From Halorarius litoreus (GTDB lineage: Archaea; Halobacteriota; Halobacteria; Halobacteriales; Haloarculaceae), in contig NZ_CP101454.1 of assembly GCF_024362405.1 (NCBI RefSeq), positions 1,302,001 to 1,366,000 on the forward strand: a stretch of 64,000 nucleotides of DNA, in the 5' to 3' direction. The position numbers and the translations under genes are program-made. Of this stretch, positions 43,078 through 52,009 are shown piece by piece. The first letter of the stretch is position 1. The number at the start of each line of letters is the position of its first letter. The notes under the pieces were generated by a model. It ran no database searches. It was not told the DNA's origin and saw only the letters and a program-made list of their open reading frames with translations.

Positions 43078-45876
43078 TCAGGCGTCGAGTTTCGCGCGGA
43101 GGACCTCGGGCGCCTCCTCGAGTGCGTCGTCGAGCTTCGAGGCGTCCGGGCCACCGCCCTGCGCGAAGTCCGGCGGGCCGCCGCCGCCGCCACCGACCTT
43201 CCCCGCGAGGTCGCCCACGACCTCGCCGGCGTTCACGGGGACGCCGTCGGGGACGGCGACGACGAACGTCGCGCCGTCGCGGCCGGACCCGAGGACCGCG
43301 ACCTTCCCTTCCTCGACGAGCGCGTTGGCCGTCGCGCGGAGTTCGTCCATGTCGGCGTCGATGCGCTGGACGACCGCGACGGTGCCGTCGAGTTCGACCT
43401 CCTCGCCGTCGGCGCCGCCCGACGCACGAGCCTCCGCGAGCTGTTCCTGCAAGTCGTCGATGCGCTTGCCGCGCTCCTTCCACTCGGTGAAGAAGCGTTC
43501 GGCGGTCTCGGGCACCTCCGGCGGCGAGACGTCGAGGATTTCGGCGGCCTGATACAGCGCGTCCTCGGTGCGCTGGGTGGCCTCGATGGCCGCGTCGCCC
43601 GCCGCGAACGTCAGCCGCTCGACCCCGTCCTGCACGCGCTCGGTCGAGAGGATCTTGATGGCGCCGATGTCGCCCGTGCGGCCGACGTGCGTGCCCGCGC
43701 AGGCCTGGACGTCCTCGGCGACGTGGATGAGGCGGATCTCCTTCCCCGGCGGGATGCCGCCCTGGAACAGGTCGAAGCCGTGTTTCTCCTGCGCGTCGTT
43801 GCGGTGAATCCACTCCTGTTTGACGGAGAAGTTGTCCGTCACCAGCTCGTTGGCGACCCGCTCGATGCGCTTGATCTCGTCGCGCGAGATGCGGTCGTAG
43901 TGGGTGACGTCGAGCCGCGAGGAGGCCGTCCCCTTCTGGGCACCGGCTTGCCGGATGTGGTCGCCGAGCACCTCTCTCGTCGCGTGTCCGATGATGTGGG
44001 TCGCGGTGTGGTGCCGCATCAGCCGCGCGCGGCGGACGGCGTCTATCTGGCCGCGGACGAACTCCCCTTTCCCGGGGTTCTCGTCGGTGCGGTGGAGGAT
44101 GACGCCCTCCACCTCCTCGACGTGCGTCACCTCGACCGTCGCGTCGTCCGTCGAGAGCGTCCCGGTGTCGGCGGGCTGGCCCCCGCCCTCGGGATAGAAC
44201 ATCGTCTGGTCGAGCACCACGTCGTAGGTCACGTCGCCGTCCTCGTCGGCAGGGTCGCGCTTGATGACGTCGAGGACGACCGCCTCGAACTCGGTGCGGT
44301 CCTGGTCCTCGTAGTAGAGCTTGTCCGTGTTCGGGAGGTCGGCGATTCGGTCGTCGGTGTGCCGGCCGTCCGCCTCCTCGAACGCCTGCTGGCCGCCGTG
44401 GCGTGCCGCGACGAGCGAGTAGAAGTCGTCGGGGATCTCCACGTCGGCGCCCTTCTCCTGGGCGATCTGCTCGACGGTGTCGGGCTGGATGCCGTGGCTG
44501 TCGTACAGCTCGATGACCTCCTCGAGCGGGATGGGCTCGCCACGGCTCGCGTACTCGTCGGCGAGGCGACGGACCTGTCGGCCCCCGCGTTCGAGGGTCT
44601 CGCGGTACTTCTCGACCTCGGTGCGGACGATGTCGCGGATGGTGTCGCGGTTCTGGTAGCTGAGCCGCTTCGCCTGCATGTCGACGAGCTCGTCGAGGGG
44701 CGCGTCGACGCCCACATCGTCGACGAGCCGCTTGGTGCGGCGAAGCACCATCCGCGCGAGGTAGCCGGTCCCGACGTTCGACGGGACGATACCGTCGCCG
44801 AACATGTACGCCATCGTCCGGCAGTGGTCGGAGATGGCGTAGATGGTCTCGAGCGGCTCCATCAACTCGACGAGCCGGGTCGTCGAGACGCCGAGCTTGT
44901 CGGCGATGTTGTCGCGGGCCGTCTCCATGTCCTCGGCCTCGTCGATGTCCATGTGGCCCGCCAGCTTCGCGGCGCGGTGGACGAGTTCCTCCTCCTCCTC
45001 GGAGAGGTCGATCTCGGCGTTCTCCTTGAGGAACGCGATCATGTCGGGGTAGACCGCCTCGTACACTGTCGGCGTCCCCTGAGACATCCAGGTCCACCGC
45101 TCCAGCCCGTAGCCGGTGTCGACGATGTACGTGTCCATCTCGGAGTACGTGTTGCCGTCCTTCAGCTCGTACTCGCCGTCGGGGTCCTGTTCGAGGGACA
45201 TGAAGACGAGCGTGGCGAGTTCGGCACCGCGGTAGATGACTTCGATAGCGGGCCCGGCGTTGCCGCCGCCGACCCACGGGTCCTCGATGTAGACGATCTC
45301 CTCGAGGTCGGCCCCGAGCGACTCGAACAGCTCGTCGCAGTACTTCACCGTCTCGTTCTTCCAGTACACCTCACCGGAGTAGGCGTATTTGTCCCCGACC
45401 TCCTCCTTCGCGTTGAACGCGTGGTGGGCCATCATCTCGAACGCCATCGTGTGCCGGCCCGTCTTCCCGACGTTGTCGATGTCCTGCATCCGGATACAGG
45501 GCTGTGAGATGGTGAGCGGGTTCGCCGGCGGGGGCGTCTTCCCGCTCGTGACCAGTGGCTGGAAGTCGTAGATGGACGCCTGCGTCAACAGGACGTCGTC
45601 CCGCCAGCGGTTGGCGGCGACCGGATACGGCTCGATTCGCTCGTGGCCGTGTTCCTCGAAGAACGAGAGGAACACCTCGCGCATCTCTTCGAGCGTGTAC
45701 GCCTCGTCGAACCCGGGGTTGTCGATGAAGCCGTACTCCTCGCAGGGCGGCTCCCCGCAGGTCTCCCGCTCCTCGTCGCGGGTCCAGAAGGCCGCACCAC
45801 ACTCGGAGCACTCCCGGCGAATAAAGCCGTTCTCGTGGAAGTACTCGAGCTGGTACTCCGACTCGAGGTCACTCAT
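43078..45876 (-). CDS. alaS: Alanyl-tRNA synthetase, archaeal type
   Basis: This 932-residue enzyme starts at ATG 45876. An N-terminal zinc-like cysteine set (ECSECG, TCGEPPC) precedes the class II catalytic core with '[19 protein letters not shown]'. The editing domain has '[13 protein letters not shown]' and '[10 protein letters not shown]', and a Gly-rich C-terminal tail ([12 protein letters not shown]) leads to DHHA1. A TATA-like 'cttttaga' at 45902-45909 (minus strand) fixes the start. It is essential for translation; no neighbour is related. Confidence 0.95.
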   Translation of the reverse strand: MSDLESEYQLEYFHENGFIRRECSECGAAFWTRDEERETCGEPPCEEYGFIDNPGFDEAYTLEEMREVFLSFFEEHGHERIEPYPVAANRWRDDVLLTQASIYDFQPLVTSGKTPPPANPLTISQPCIRMQDIDNVGKTGRHTMAFEMMAHHAFNAKEEVGDKYAYSGEVYWKNETVKYCDELFESLGADLEEIVYIEDPWVGGGNAGPAIEVIYRGAELATLVFMSLEQDPDGEYELKDGNTYSEMDTYIVDTGYGLERWTWMSQGTPTVYEAVYPDMIAFLKENAEIDLSEEEEELVHRAAKLAGHMDIDEAEDMETARDNIADKLGVSTTRLVELMEPLETIYAISDHCRTMAYMFGDGIVPSNVGTGYLARMVLRRTKRLVDDVGVDAPLDELVDMQAKRLSYQNRDTIRDIVRTEVEKYRETLERGGRQVRRLADEYASRGEPIPLEEVIELYDSHGIQPDTVEQIAQEKGADVEIPDDFYSLVAARHGGQQAFEEADGRHTDDRIADLPNTDKLYYEDQDRTEFEAVVLDVIKRDPADEDGDVTYDVVLDQTMFYPEGGGQPADTGTLSTDDATVEVTHVEEVEGVILHRTDENPGKGEFVRGQIDAVRRARLMRHHTATHIIGHATREVLGDHIRQAGAQKGTASSRLDVTHYDRISRDEIKRIERVANELVTDNFSVKQEWIHRNDAQEKHGFDLFQGGIPPGKEIRLIHVAEDVQACAGTHVGRTGDIGAIKILSTERVQDGVERLTFAAGDAAIEATQRTEDALYQAAEILDVSPPEVPETAERFFTEWKERGKRIDDLQEQLAEARASGGADGEEVELDGTVAVVQRIDADMDELRATANALVEEGKVAVLGSGRDGATFVVAVPDGVPVNAGEVVGDLAGKVGGGGGGPPDFAQGGGPDASKLDDALEEAPEVLRAKLDA

Positions 45877-46109
45877 TACCCCCAATTGGCCAACGTGCGT
45901 CTAAAAGGGTTCCGAACGGGCGTACCGTCCGAACGCCGGGATTCGTGCCCCGCAACGCCCGTGACAGAGGGCTGCGACCGAAGTGGAGGGGAGCAGTCGC
46001 GACGGGCGCGGGGGGACGGTTCGTTGCTTCGAGCCGACACGTATCGTTAAGGGAGCAGCGAGGATACGTGCAGCGAAGAGATGCCGTTCGAGCAACGCCG
46101 GAGGCGACG

Positions 46110-47939
46110 ATGACCGACCTCCGAGTTCGTGTTTCCGGAAGCGACGACCTCCGGGCACGGGTCGCCGCGCTCGACGGGGTGACGGTGGTCGACGACGACC
46201 CGGACTGCTGTGTCACTGACGACCCCGCGGCCGACGCCGGCTCGCTGCCGACGGTCGCCGTCGCCGACGACCCCACGGCCGTCCACGGCGGCCTCGCCGG
46301 GTTCGTGCGTCCCGACGCGCCGGACACCCACCTGCTCGACCAGCTCCGACTCGCAGTGAGCCGGGCGTCGCCATCGCGGTCGAAGGCCGAACGTCTCCAC
46401 GACATCACACGGGACATCGTCGCCTGTGACGACCCCGAGACGGTGTACCGGCTGGCGACCGAGGCCGCCGCTCGCATCCTCGATTTCGACATCAGCTACG
46501 TCGCGGAGGCCGGCGAAACGTACTTCGAGCCGAAGGCGATGTCAGAGACGATGGGCGAGGACGGCTACACCGACACGATGCGCATCGACGAGGGGCTCGC
46601 CGGCCGAACCTACCAGCGCGGCGAGTCGATACTGGTCGACGACCTCGCGGCCGTCGACGAGGCGAAGCCCGTCGACCCCGACTACCGCGCGGCGTTGAGC
46701 GTTCCCATCGGCGACATCGGCATCTTCCAGGCCGCCTCGACGCGGCCGGGCACCTTCGACGAGCGTGACCGCGAACTCGTCGAACTCCTGATGTCGCACG
46801 TCGCCGAGACCATCACCCGGCTCCGGACGGAAGCGCGCCTCCGCGAGGAGCGGCGAACCATCGAGCAACTCCACGAGAGTACGACGGAGCTCCTCGCCTG
46901 CCAGGAGGAGACGGCACTGTGTGAGCGCATCGTCACGGCCGCAGAGCGCGTCCTCGAGTTCGAGGTGTGCTCGGTGCTGCTCGTCAACCACGAGACGGGA
47001 CGACTCGAAATCGTCGCGACCAGCGACTCGCCGCTCGCGCCCCCAGTCGGCAACACCATCCGTCCGGACGAAGGTATCGCCGGCCGGACGTTCCAGGAGG
47101 AGACGACGATACTGGTCGACGAGGTCGAGAACTACCCCGAGGCGAAACCCTCCGACGAGGCGTTCGAGTCGGCGCTCAGCCTCCCGCTGGGGTCCGTCGG
47201 CGTCGTGCAGGCCATCGCAGCCGAACCACGGGCGTTCGACGACCGCGACCGCGAGCTGGCCGAGCTGTTCGTCTCGCAGGCGGCAGCGGTGTTCGCCCGC
47301 CTCCGCGCCGAACAGGAGCTCGTCACCGAGCGTGACCGCCTCGAACAGTTCGCGTCGGTGCTGAGCCACGACCTCCGGAACCCGCTTTCGGTCGCGAAGG
47401 GGCACCTCGATCTCACGCTCGAATCCGGCGACGAACAACATCTGGAGCGGGTGGACGACGCGCTCGACCGCATGGACGCGCTGGTCGACGACGTGCTGAC
47501 GCTCGCTCGGGAGCCGTCGCTCGACGAGCGACCCGACCTCGACCTCGAAACGCACGCCGAGGAGGCCGCCCGGAACGTCGGCCTCGATGCGCTCCGCGTC
47601 GCCGACGGACTCCCTACGGTCGGTGCCGACCCCAGCGCGCTGCTGCGGCTGCTGGAGAACCTGTTTCGCAACGCGATGGAACACGGGGACGACGACGTGA
47701 CGGTCCGGGTCGAACCGCTCACCGACGGCGACGCGACGGTTGGCTTCGCCGTCGCCGACGACGGCCCCGGCATCCCCGAGACAGCACGCGAGCAGGTGTT
47801 CGAGTCCGGCTACACGACCGGGGGCGGGACGGGGCTCGGGCTACCCATCGTCCGGAGCATCGCCGAGAGCCACGGCTGGTCGGTGACGGTGGACGACAGC
47901 GAGGCCGGTGGCGCGCAGTTCGAGATTCGGACGACGTGA
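46110..47939 (+). CDS. Sensor histidine kinase with two GAF domains
   Basis: The 609-residue soluble kinase begins with an about 75-residue receiver-like or pseudo-receiver segment, then two GAF domains (about residues 105-245 and 265-405) that repeat the 'ILVDD...EAKPxD' and 'RxFDxRDREL' signatures. A dimerisation/His domain has 'LSHDLRNPLS' (His420). The ATPase domain has 'LLENLFRNAMEHG', 'DDGPGIPE' and 'GTGLGLPIV'. The ligands of the GAF domains (light, gas or small molecules) are unknown. No cognate receiver gene is adjacent. Confidence 0.9.
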   Translation: MTDLRVRVSGSDDLRARVAALDGVTVVDDDPDCCVTDDPAADAGSLPTVAVADDPTAVHGGLAGFVRPDAPDTHLLDQLRLAVSRASPSRSKAERLHDITRDIVACDDPETVYRLATEAAARILDFDISYVAEAGETYFEPKAMSETMGEDGYTDTMRIDEGLAGRTYQRGESILVDDLAAVDEAKPVDPDYRAALSVPIGDIGIFQAASTRPGTFDERDRELVELLMSHVAETITRLRTEARLREERRTIEQLHESTTELLACQEETALCERIVTAAERVLEFEVCSVLLVNHETGRLEIVATSDSPLAPPVGNTIRPDEGIAGRTFQEETTILVDEVENYPEAKPSDEAFESALSLPLGSVGVVQAIAAEPRAFDDRDRELAELFVSQAAAVFARLRAEQELVTERDRLEQFASVLSHDLRNPLSVAKGHLDLTLESGDEQHLERVDDALDRMDALVDDVLTLAREPSLDERPDLDLETHAEEAARNVGLDALRVADGLPTVGADPSALLRLLENLFRNAMEHGDDDVTVRVEPLTDGDATVGFAVADDGPGIPETAREQVFESGYTTGGGTGLGLPIVRSIAESHGWSVTVDDSEAGGAQFEIRTT

Positions 47940-47990
47940 CTACTCGTTTTCGAGCGCCAGCGACGCCAAGAGTGCCTCTAGCTGCACCTG
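47940..47990 (-). pseudogene. Detached duplicate of the rfcS 3' end
   Basis: The minus-strand sequence encodes [16 protein letters not shown] and a TAG, identical in protein to the last 16 residues of rfcS (48123-48173). Five of the codons differ and all five are synonymous (46 of 51 bases identical). It directly abuts the stop of the upstream histidine kinase (convergent). The two copies lie exactly 183 bases apart. Confidence 0.75.
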
Positions 47991-47994
47991 CACC

Positions 47995-48046
47995 TTTTTA
48001 CTCGTCGGGTCGCCTCGCTCCACTCGGCGACCACCCCTCGTAAAAA
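47995..48046. repeat. Long imperfect hairpin element between the rfcS tail copies
   Basis: TTTTTAC (47995-48001) pairs with GTAAAAA (48040-48046), and ggtcgcc (48008-48014) pairs with ggcgacc (48026-48032). They enclose an 11-nt loop (48015-48025) that reads GAGTGGAGCGA on the minus strand. The loop matches the conserved core of the other hairpins in the window. Confidence 0.55.
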
Positions 48047-48093
48047 TCTGCACTAAAAACACCCGCTCGCTCGTTTCACTCGCTCGCGGCGAA

Positions 48094-48112
48094 CGCCTCG
48101 CTCCGCTCGGCG
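48094..48112. repeat. Short hairpin with conserved 11-nt loop
   Basis: Four-base arms cgcc (48094-48097) and ggcg (48109-48112) flank a loop that reads GAGCGGAGCGA on the minus strand, matching the core of the neighbouring 47995-48046 element. The intervening sequence has a direct-repeat-like run of gctcgc. Confidence 0.4.
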
Positions 48113-48122
48113 ATGCTGGTCA

Positions 48123-49103
48123 CTACTCGTTTTCGAGCGCCAGCGACGCCAGCAGCGCCTCCAGTTGCACCTGCTCGTTCGCGCCGGACGTGATACGGTA
48201 GTCGGCCTCGCCGATGCGGTCCATCAGCCGGACCGCCTCCCGGTCGGAGAGGTCGAACTCCCACACCGACCGGTGGAGCTGGTCGATGATGTCGCCGCCC
48301 GCGATGCCGACCTCGGTCAGGAGTTCGTCGAGCGTCGAGCGAGCCTGCGTGAAGTCGCCGTCCAGGGCGAGGTCGACCATCGCCTTGATCTCCTCGGGGC
48401 GGGCGGTGGAGGTGATGGCGTACACCCCTTCCTCGTCCACGGTCTCGCCCATCACGGCGGCGGCCTGCAGGCCGTTGATGGCCTTCCGCATGTCGCCGTC
48501 GGCGGCGTAGACGAGCGCGTCGACGCCGTCGTCGGTCACCTCGATGCCCTCCGCCTCGGCGATTTTTCGGACCTGGGATTCGACCGCCTCATCGGAGAGC
48601 GGCGAGAAGCGGAAGACGGCACACCGCGACTGGATGGGGTCGATGATCTGACTGGAGTAGTTACACGAGAGGATGAAGCGCGTGTTGTTCGAGAACTGCT
48701 CCATCGTGCGGCGGAGCGCCGACTGTGCGTCGCTGGTGAGGGCGTCCGCCTCGTCGAGGAAGATGATACGGTAGTTGTGGCCGCCGAACGACGAGCGCGC
48801 GAAGTTCTTGATGCGGTCGCGGACCACGTCGATGCCGCGCTGATCCGAGGCGTTGAGTTCGAGGAAGTTCTCCCGCCAGTCGTCCTCGCCGTAGAGTTCC
48901 TTGGCGATAGCGACAGCTGAGGTGGTTTTCCCGACGCCGGCCGGCCCGGCAAACAGCAGGTGCGGCAGGTCGTCGCGGTCGATGTACGATTTGAGGCGGG
49001 ACGTGATGTTCTCGTGGCCCGCCACCTCGTCGAGCGTCTGCGGGCGGTACTTCTCGATCCAGACCTCGCGCCCGCGTTCGGTTCCCTCGGCGGCCTCGCT
49101 CAT
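48123..49103 (-). CDS. rfcS: Replication factor C small subunit
   Basis: This 326-residue AAA+ clamp-loader subunit has Walker [10 protein letters not shown], Walker B '[11 protein letters not shown]', sensor residues and the SRC motif (QSRCAVF). It starts at ATG 49103. The alternative ATG at 49130 would overlap the TATA box and is unlikely. It pairs with the degenerate RfcC and a large subunit elsewhere. No intein is present. The last 16 codons are duplicated 183 bases away. Confidence 0.95.
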   Translation of the reverse strand: MSEAAEGTERGREVWIEKYRPQTLDEVAGHENITSRLKSYIDRDDLPHLLFAGPAGVGKTTSAVAIAKELYGEDDWRENFLELNASDQRGIDVVRDRIKNFARSSFGGHNYRIIFLDEADALTSDAQSALRRTMEQFSNNTRFILSCNYSSQIIDPIQSRCAVFRFSPLSDEAVESQVRKIAEAEGIEVTDDGVDALVYAADGDMRKAINGLQAAAVMGETVDEEGVYAITSTARPEEIKAMVDLALDGDFTQARSTLDELLTEVGIAGGDIIDQLHRSVWEFDLSDREAVRLMDRIGEADYRITSGANEQVQLEALLASLALENE

Positions 49104-49128
49104 GGATTCGGGTCCGCTCCCGCCGGCC

Positions 49129-49137
49129 ATAAACCCC
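49129..49137 (-). promoter_or_regulatory. TATA-like element of rfcS
   Basis: On the minus strand GGTTTATGG is centred about 30 bases before the ATG at 49103, a good leaderless spacing. It decides the start. Confidence 0.45.
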
Positions 49138-49222
49138 CCGAGACCACGCCACCCTGCGGCTGCCAGTATCGTGCTATCAAGCCTCCATACGTGTTCATCC
49201 GGTTATACGTCGTACGTCTAGC

Positions 49223-50230
49223 ATGGTATCCCTTCGACAGAGCGTCGTAATCGTCGCAACGTTCGTCCTGATGGTCGCATCGTTCACGGGTACGGTCGCC
49301 GCCGACCCGCGGTTCGGCGGCACCATCGTCGTCGGCTCGGGCCAGACCGTCGGTGACATCGAAGCCGTCGGCGGCTCCGTCGTCGTCCGCGGCACCGTCG
49401 ACGGCGACCTCACGGGCGTCGCCGGGAACGTCCTCATCGCGGGCACCGTCACCGGCAACGTCGAGATGGCCGCCGGCTCCGTCACCGTCACCGAGGGTGG
49501 CGAAATCGGCGGCGACGTGAACGTCGCGACGGGCTCGCTGCTCGTCGACGGGACCGTCCTCGGCTCCGTGACCGCGGGTGCCGGCGAAATCGTCCTCGGC
49601 CCGGACGCGCGCATCGCGGGTGACCTCCGGTACGACCCCGACGCGACGCTCTCCGGGAACCGCGGCGCGGTCGAGGGGAGCATCGTCGCCGACGACTCGC
49701 TCGTGGGTGACGTGACCGTCGGCCCCGTCGTCCCGCCCATCGTGTTCGACGTCTGGGGCCTCCTCGTGGGGCTCGCCATCGGGGCGCTCCTGCTGTACGG
49801 CGCCCCCGAGTTCGCCGACCGCGTCACCGGAATGGCCGTCGGCGAGCCGCTCCGTTCGGGCGGCGTCGGTCTGCTCGCGGTCGTCCTCGCGCCCATCGTC
49901 GCGCTGGTGCTGGTGCTGACCATCATCGGCATCCCGCTCGCGCTCGTCGGTGCCATCCTCTTCGGCATCGTCGTGTGGATCGGCTCGCTGTACGGCCGAC
50001 TCGCCGTTGGCGTGTGGCTGGCGCGCCTGCTCGACCAGGAGAGCCGCGCGGCGACGCTGCTGCTCGGCTTCGGTGCCGTGTTCGTCGTCGGCCTCGTCCC
50101 CGTCCTCGGCGGGCTGGTGCAGGCCGTCGTCGCGCTGCTCGGGTTCGGCGCGCTCGCGCTCGTCCTCAACGGTCGCCGGCAGCGCGACACCGGCGAGGAG
50201 GAGCTGACGCCGGACCTCCGGCCGGTCTGA
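49223..50230 (+). CDS. Polymer-forming (bactofilin-like) membrane protein, copy 1
   Basis: The 335-residue protein has a signal-like hydrophobic N-terminus (VVIVATFVLMVASF). Then comes a beta-helix of short repeats with V-x-G-x-V pattern (GGSVVVRGTVDGDLTGVAGNV), typical of bactofilin/polymer-forming cytoskeletal domains, over residues about 30-175. It ends with four or five membrane helices (about residues 185-310) and an acidic tail. The signal suggests that the helix domain is outside. It is tandem with a paralogue of the same layout. Confidence 0.8.
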   Translation: MVSLRQSVVIVATFVLMVASFTGTVAADPRFGGTIVVGSGQTVGDIEAVGGSVVVRGTVDGDLTGVAGNVLIAGTVTGNVEMAAGSVTVTEGGEIGGDVNVATGSLLVDGTVLGSVTAGAGEIVLGPDARIAGDLRYDPDATLSGNRGAVEGSIVADDSLVGDVTVGPVVPPIVFDVWGLLVGLAIGALLLYGAPEFADRVTGMAVGEPLRSGGVGLLAVVLAPIVALVLVLTIIGIPLALVGAILFGIVVWIGSLYGRLAVGVWLARLLDQESRAATLLLGFGAVFVVGLVPVLGGLVQAVVALLGFGALALVLNGRRQRDTGEEELTPDLRPV

Positions 50231-50275
50231 CGACCACGGACAAGACACTTATCCCCGCCGAATCACTCGGGTGAC

Positions 50276-51313
50276 ATGTCACGTCGCCCCATCGCCCTCC
50301 TTCTCGTCGCGCTGCTGGTGCTCTCCATCGCCCCCGTCCCCGTCGCCGCCGACTCCCGGACCGGGTCGCGCGTCGTCGTCGAGGACGGCAAGACCGTCTC
50401 CGACCTCACAGCCACGGCAGGGGTGGTCGTCGTCCGCGGCACCGTCGACGGCGATCTCGAGGCCTACGGGGGCCGAGTCGTCATTGAAGAGGGTGGCCGC
50501 GTGACCGGGCGCCTCCGGGCCTCCGCGGGGACGGTCGTCGTCAACGGCACCGTCAAGGGGACCGCGCTCGCATATGGGGGAAACGTCCTCGTCGGCGAGA
50601 GCGGGCGCGTAGAGCGGTCGTTCGGCGGCGCCGCCGGAACGATGCGCATCGACGGCCTCGTCGTGGGCGACGCGACGGTCGCCGCGGGCACCGTGACGCT
50701 CGGCGAGTCGGCGACGATTCGCGGCGACCTCAACTACGACGGCGAACTCGTCGACCGCGGCGCGACCATCGGCGGAACCGTTCGGGGCGTCGGCGACCTC
50801 GCGCTCCTCCCCTCGGTCCCGATTCCGGGGCTCGTGCTCTCGGCGTACTGGTTCGCGGCGAACGCGGCGCTCGGCGCGCTCGTGCTCGTCCTCTTCCCAC
50901 GGTTCGCGTGGGCGGCGGCCAACACCATCGCCGTCGAGCCGCTGCGGACCACCGCGACCGGCGTCGCAGCGCTCGTGGGCGGGCTGCTCGCGATACTCGT
51001 GACGGCGCTCACGGTCGTCGGTATCCCCCTCGCGCTCGTGGGGGCGGCGGTGCTGTTCGCCGCCTGCTGGGCCGGCGCCGTGCTCGGTCGGTTCGCCGTC
51101 GGTTCGTGGCTCCTCTCGTTCGTCGACCGCGACGGGAAGTGGGCGTCGCTCGTCGTCGGACTCGTGGTCGTCGGCGTGCTCGTCCGGCTTCCCGTGGTGG
51201 GCGACGGCTTCCGCGCGGTGGTGTTGCTCGCCGGCCTGGGAACCGTCGTGCTCGGGCTCCGCGCGGCGTACGACGTGCTCCGCAAGCATCCGGGTGGGCT
51301 CACCTCCCTCTGA
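50276..51313 (+). CDS. Polymer-forming (bactofilin-like) membrane protein, copy 2
   Basis: This 345-residue paralogue has the same order: a signal-like start (LLLVALLVLSIAPVPVAAD, after RRP), a beta-helix repeat domain (about residues 35-170) and four or five helices (about 185-310). It begins 45 bases after copy 1; a TATA-like 'acttatcc' (about 50248) suggests its own promoter. Sequence similarity between the two is obvious by eye (GTVDGDL, LVIPLALVGA-type helices). Confidence 0.8.
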   Translation: MSRRPIALLLVALLVLSIAPVPVAADSRTGSRVVVEDGKTVSDLTATAGVVVVRGTVDGDLEAYGGRVVIEEGGRVTGRLRASAGTVVVNGTVKGTALAYGGNVLVGESGRVERSFGGAAGTMRIDGLVVGDATVAAGTVTLGESATIRGDLNYDGELVDRGATIGGTVRGVGDLALLPSVPIPGLVLSAYWFAANAALGALVLVLFPRFAWAAANTIAVEPLRTTATGVAALVGGLLAILVTALTVVGIPLALVGAAVLFAACWAGAVLGRFAVGSWLLSFVDRDGKWASLVVGLVVVGVLVRLPVVGDGFRAVVLLAGLGTVVLGLRAAYDVLRKHPGGLTSL

Positions 51314-51363
51314 TCGCGCGGGGGGGTGCGAAGGCTCTTGGCCACGACGACGAAACGGCGAGT

Positions 51364-51564
51364 ATGCACGTGACGTGTGAGGTCGTCGGGGAGGGCACCG
51401 AGGAGTTCGACCTTGACGCCGGGGCGACGTACGGTGACGTGCTTCGGGAGCTCGGCTTCTCGATGCACGAGGCGACCGTCCTCGTCGACAACTCGCCCGT
51501 CCCCGAGGACGCCCCGGTCGAGACCGACGACCTGCGGGTGCTCCGGCTCATCAAAGGCGGGTGA
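51364..51564 (+). CDS. samp2: Ubiquitin-like small archaeal modifier protein SAMP2
   Basis: The 66-residue beta-grasp protein starts at ATG 51364, with 'MHVTCEVVGEG', 'TVLVDNSPVPEDAPVE' and the C-terminal 'VLRLIKGG'. The diglycine is needed for adenylation by UbaA and for both protein conjugation and tRNA thiolation. The sequence matches haloarchaeal SAMP2 at the ends and in length. It sits 50 bases after the bactofilin-like pair. Confidence 0.9.
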   Translation: MHVTCEVVGEGTEEFDLDAGATYGDVLRELGFSMHEATVLVDNSPVPEDAPVETDDLRVLRLIKGG

Positions 51565-51631
51565 ACTGCCGAACACGGCAAATCGTCCGCCGAACGTCGG
51601 GATTATGCGCCACCCAGCCGAAACTCGAGTA

Positions 51632-52009
51632 ATGCACGTCCGCGAGGCCACGACGGACGACCACCTCGCGGCCCGCTCGATCTTCGACGTGGCGATGTTG
51701 CAGGTGCCGGAGTTCCACCGCGCCGAGCTGCTGGTCGCAGTCGCCGGCGGCGACGACGAGCCCGAACGGGTCGTCGGCGCGCTCGCGGTCCACGCCGACG
51801 GCCTGCACGAGCCCGGGGAGATCGAGGCTGTCGCGGTCCGGCCCCGCCGACGCGGCCAGGGCATCGGGACGGCGCTCGTCGAGGCTGCCGAAGCGCGATG
51901 GACGCCGCTCACCGCGGAGTTCGACGCGCGCGTCAAGCCGTTCTACGACGCGCTCGACTTCGAGGTCGAGTCGGTCGGCGACGGGCGGTTCCTGGGGACG
52001 TATCGCTAG
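51632..52009 (+). CDS. GNAT-family N-acetyltransferase
   Basis: This 125-residue protein starts at ATG 51632, with 'MHVREATTDDHLAARSI', motif A 'EIEAVAVRPRRRGQGIGTALVEAAE' (acetyl-CoA binding R/Q-x2-G-x-G) and a short C-terminal strand 'VESVGDGRFL'. Substrate unknown. Its stop overlaps the stop of the convergent phosphohexomutase. Confidence 0.85.
   Translation: MHVREATTDDHLAARSIFDVAMLQVPEFHRAELLVAVAGGDDEPERVVGALAVHADGLHEPGEIEAVAVRPRRRGQGIGTALVEAAEARWTPLTAEFDARVKPFYDALDFEVESVGDGRFLGTYR

Noticed and set aside
42577-45507. 976-codon open frame opposite alaS
   Set aside because: Antisense shadow of AlaRS; composition is R/V/D-rich without motifs.
49104-49130. Upstream in-frame ATG for rfcS at 49130
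   Set aside because: It overlaps the TATA element; the ATG at 49103 has the normal spacing and start.
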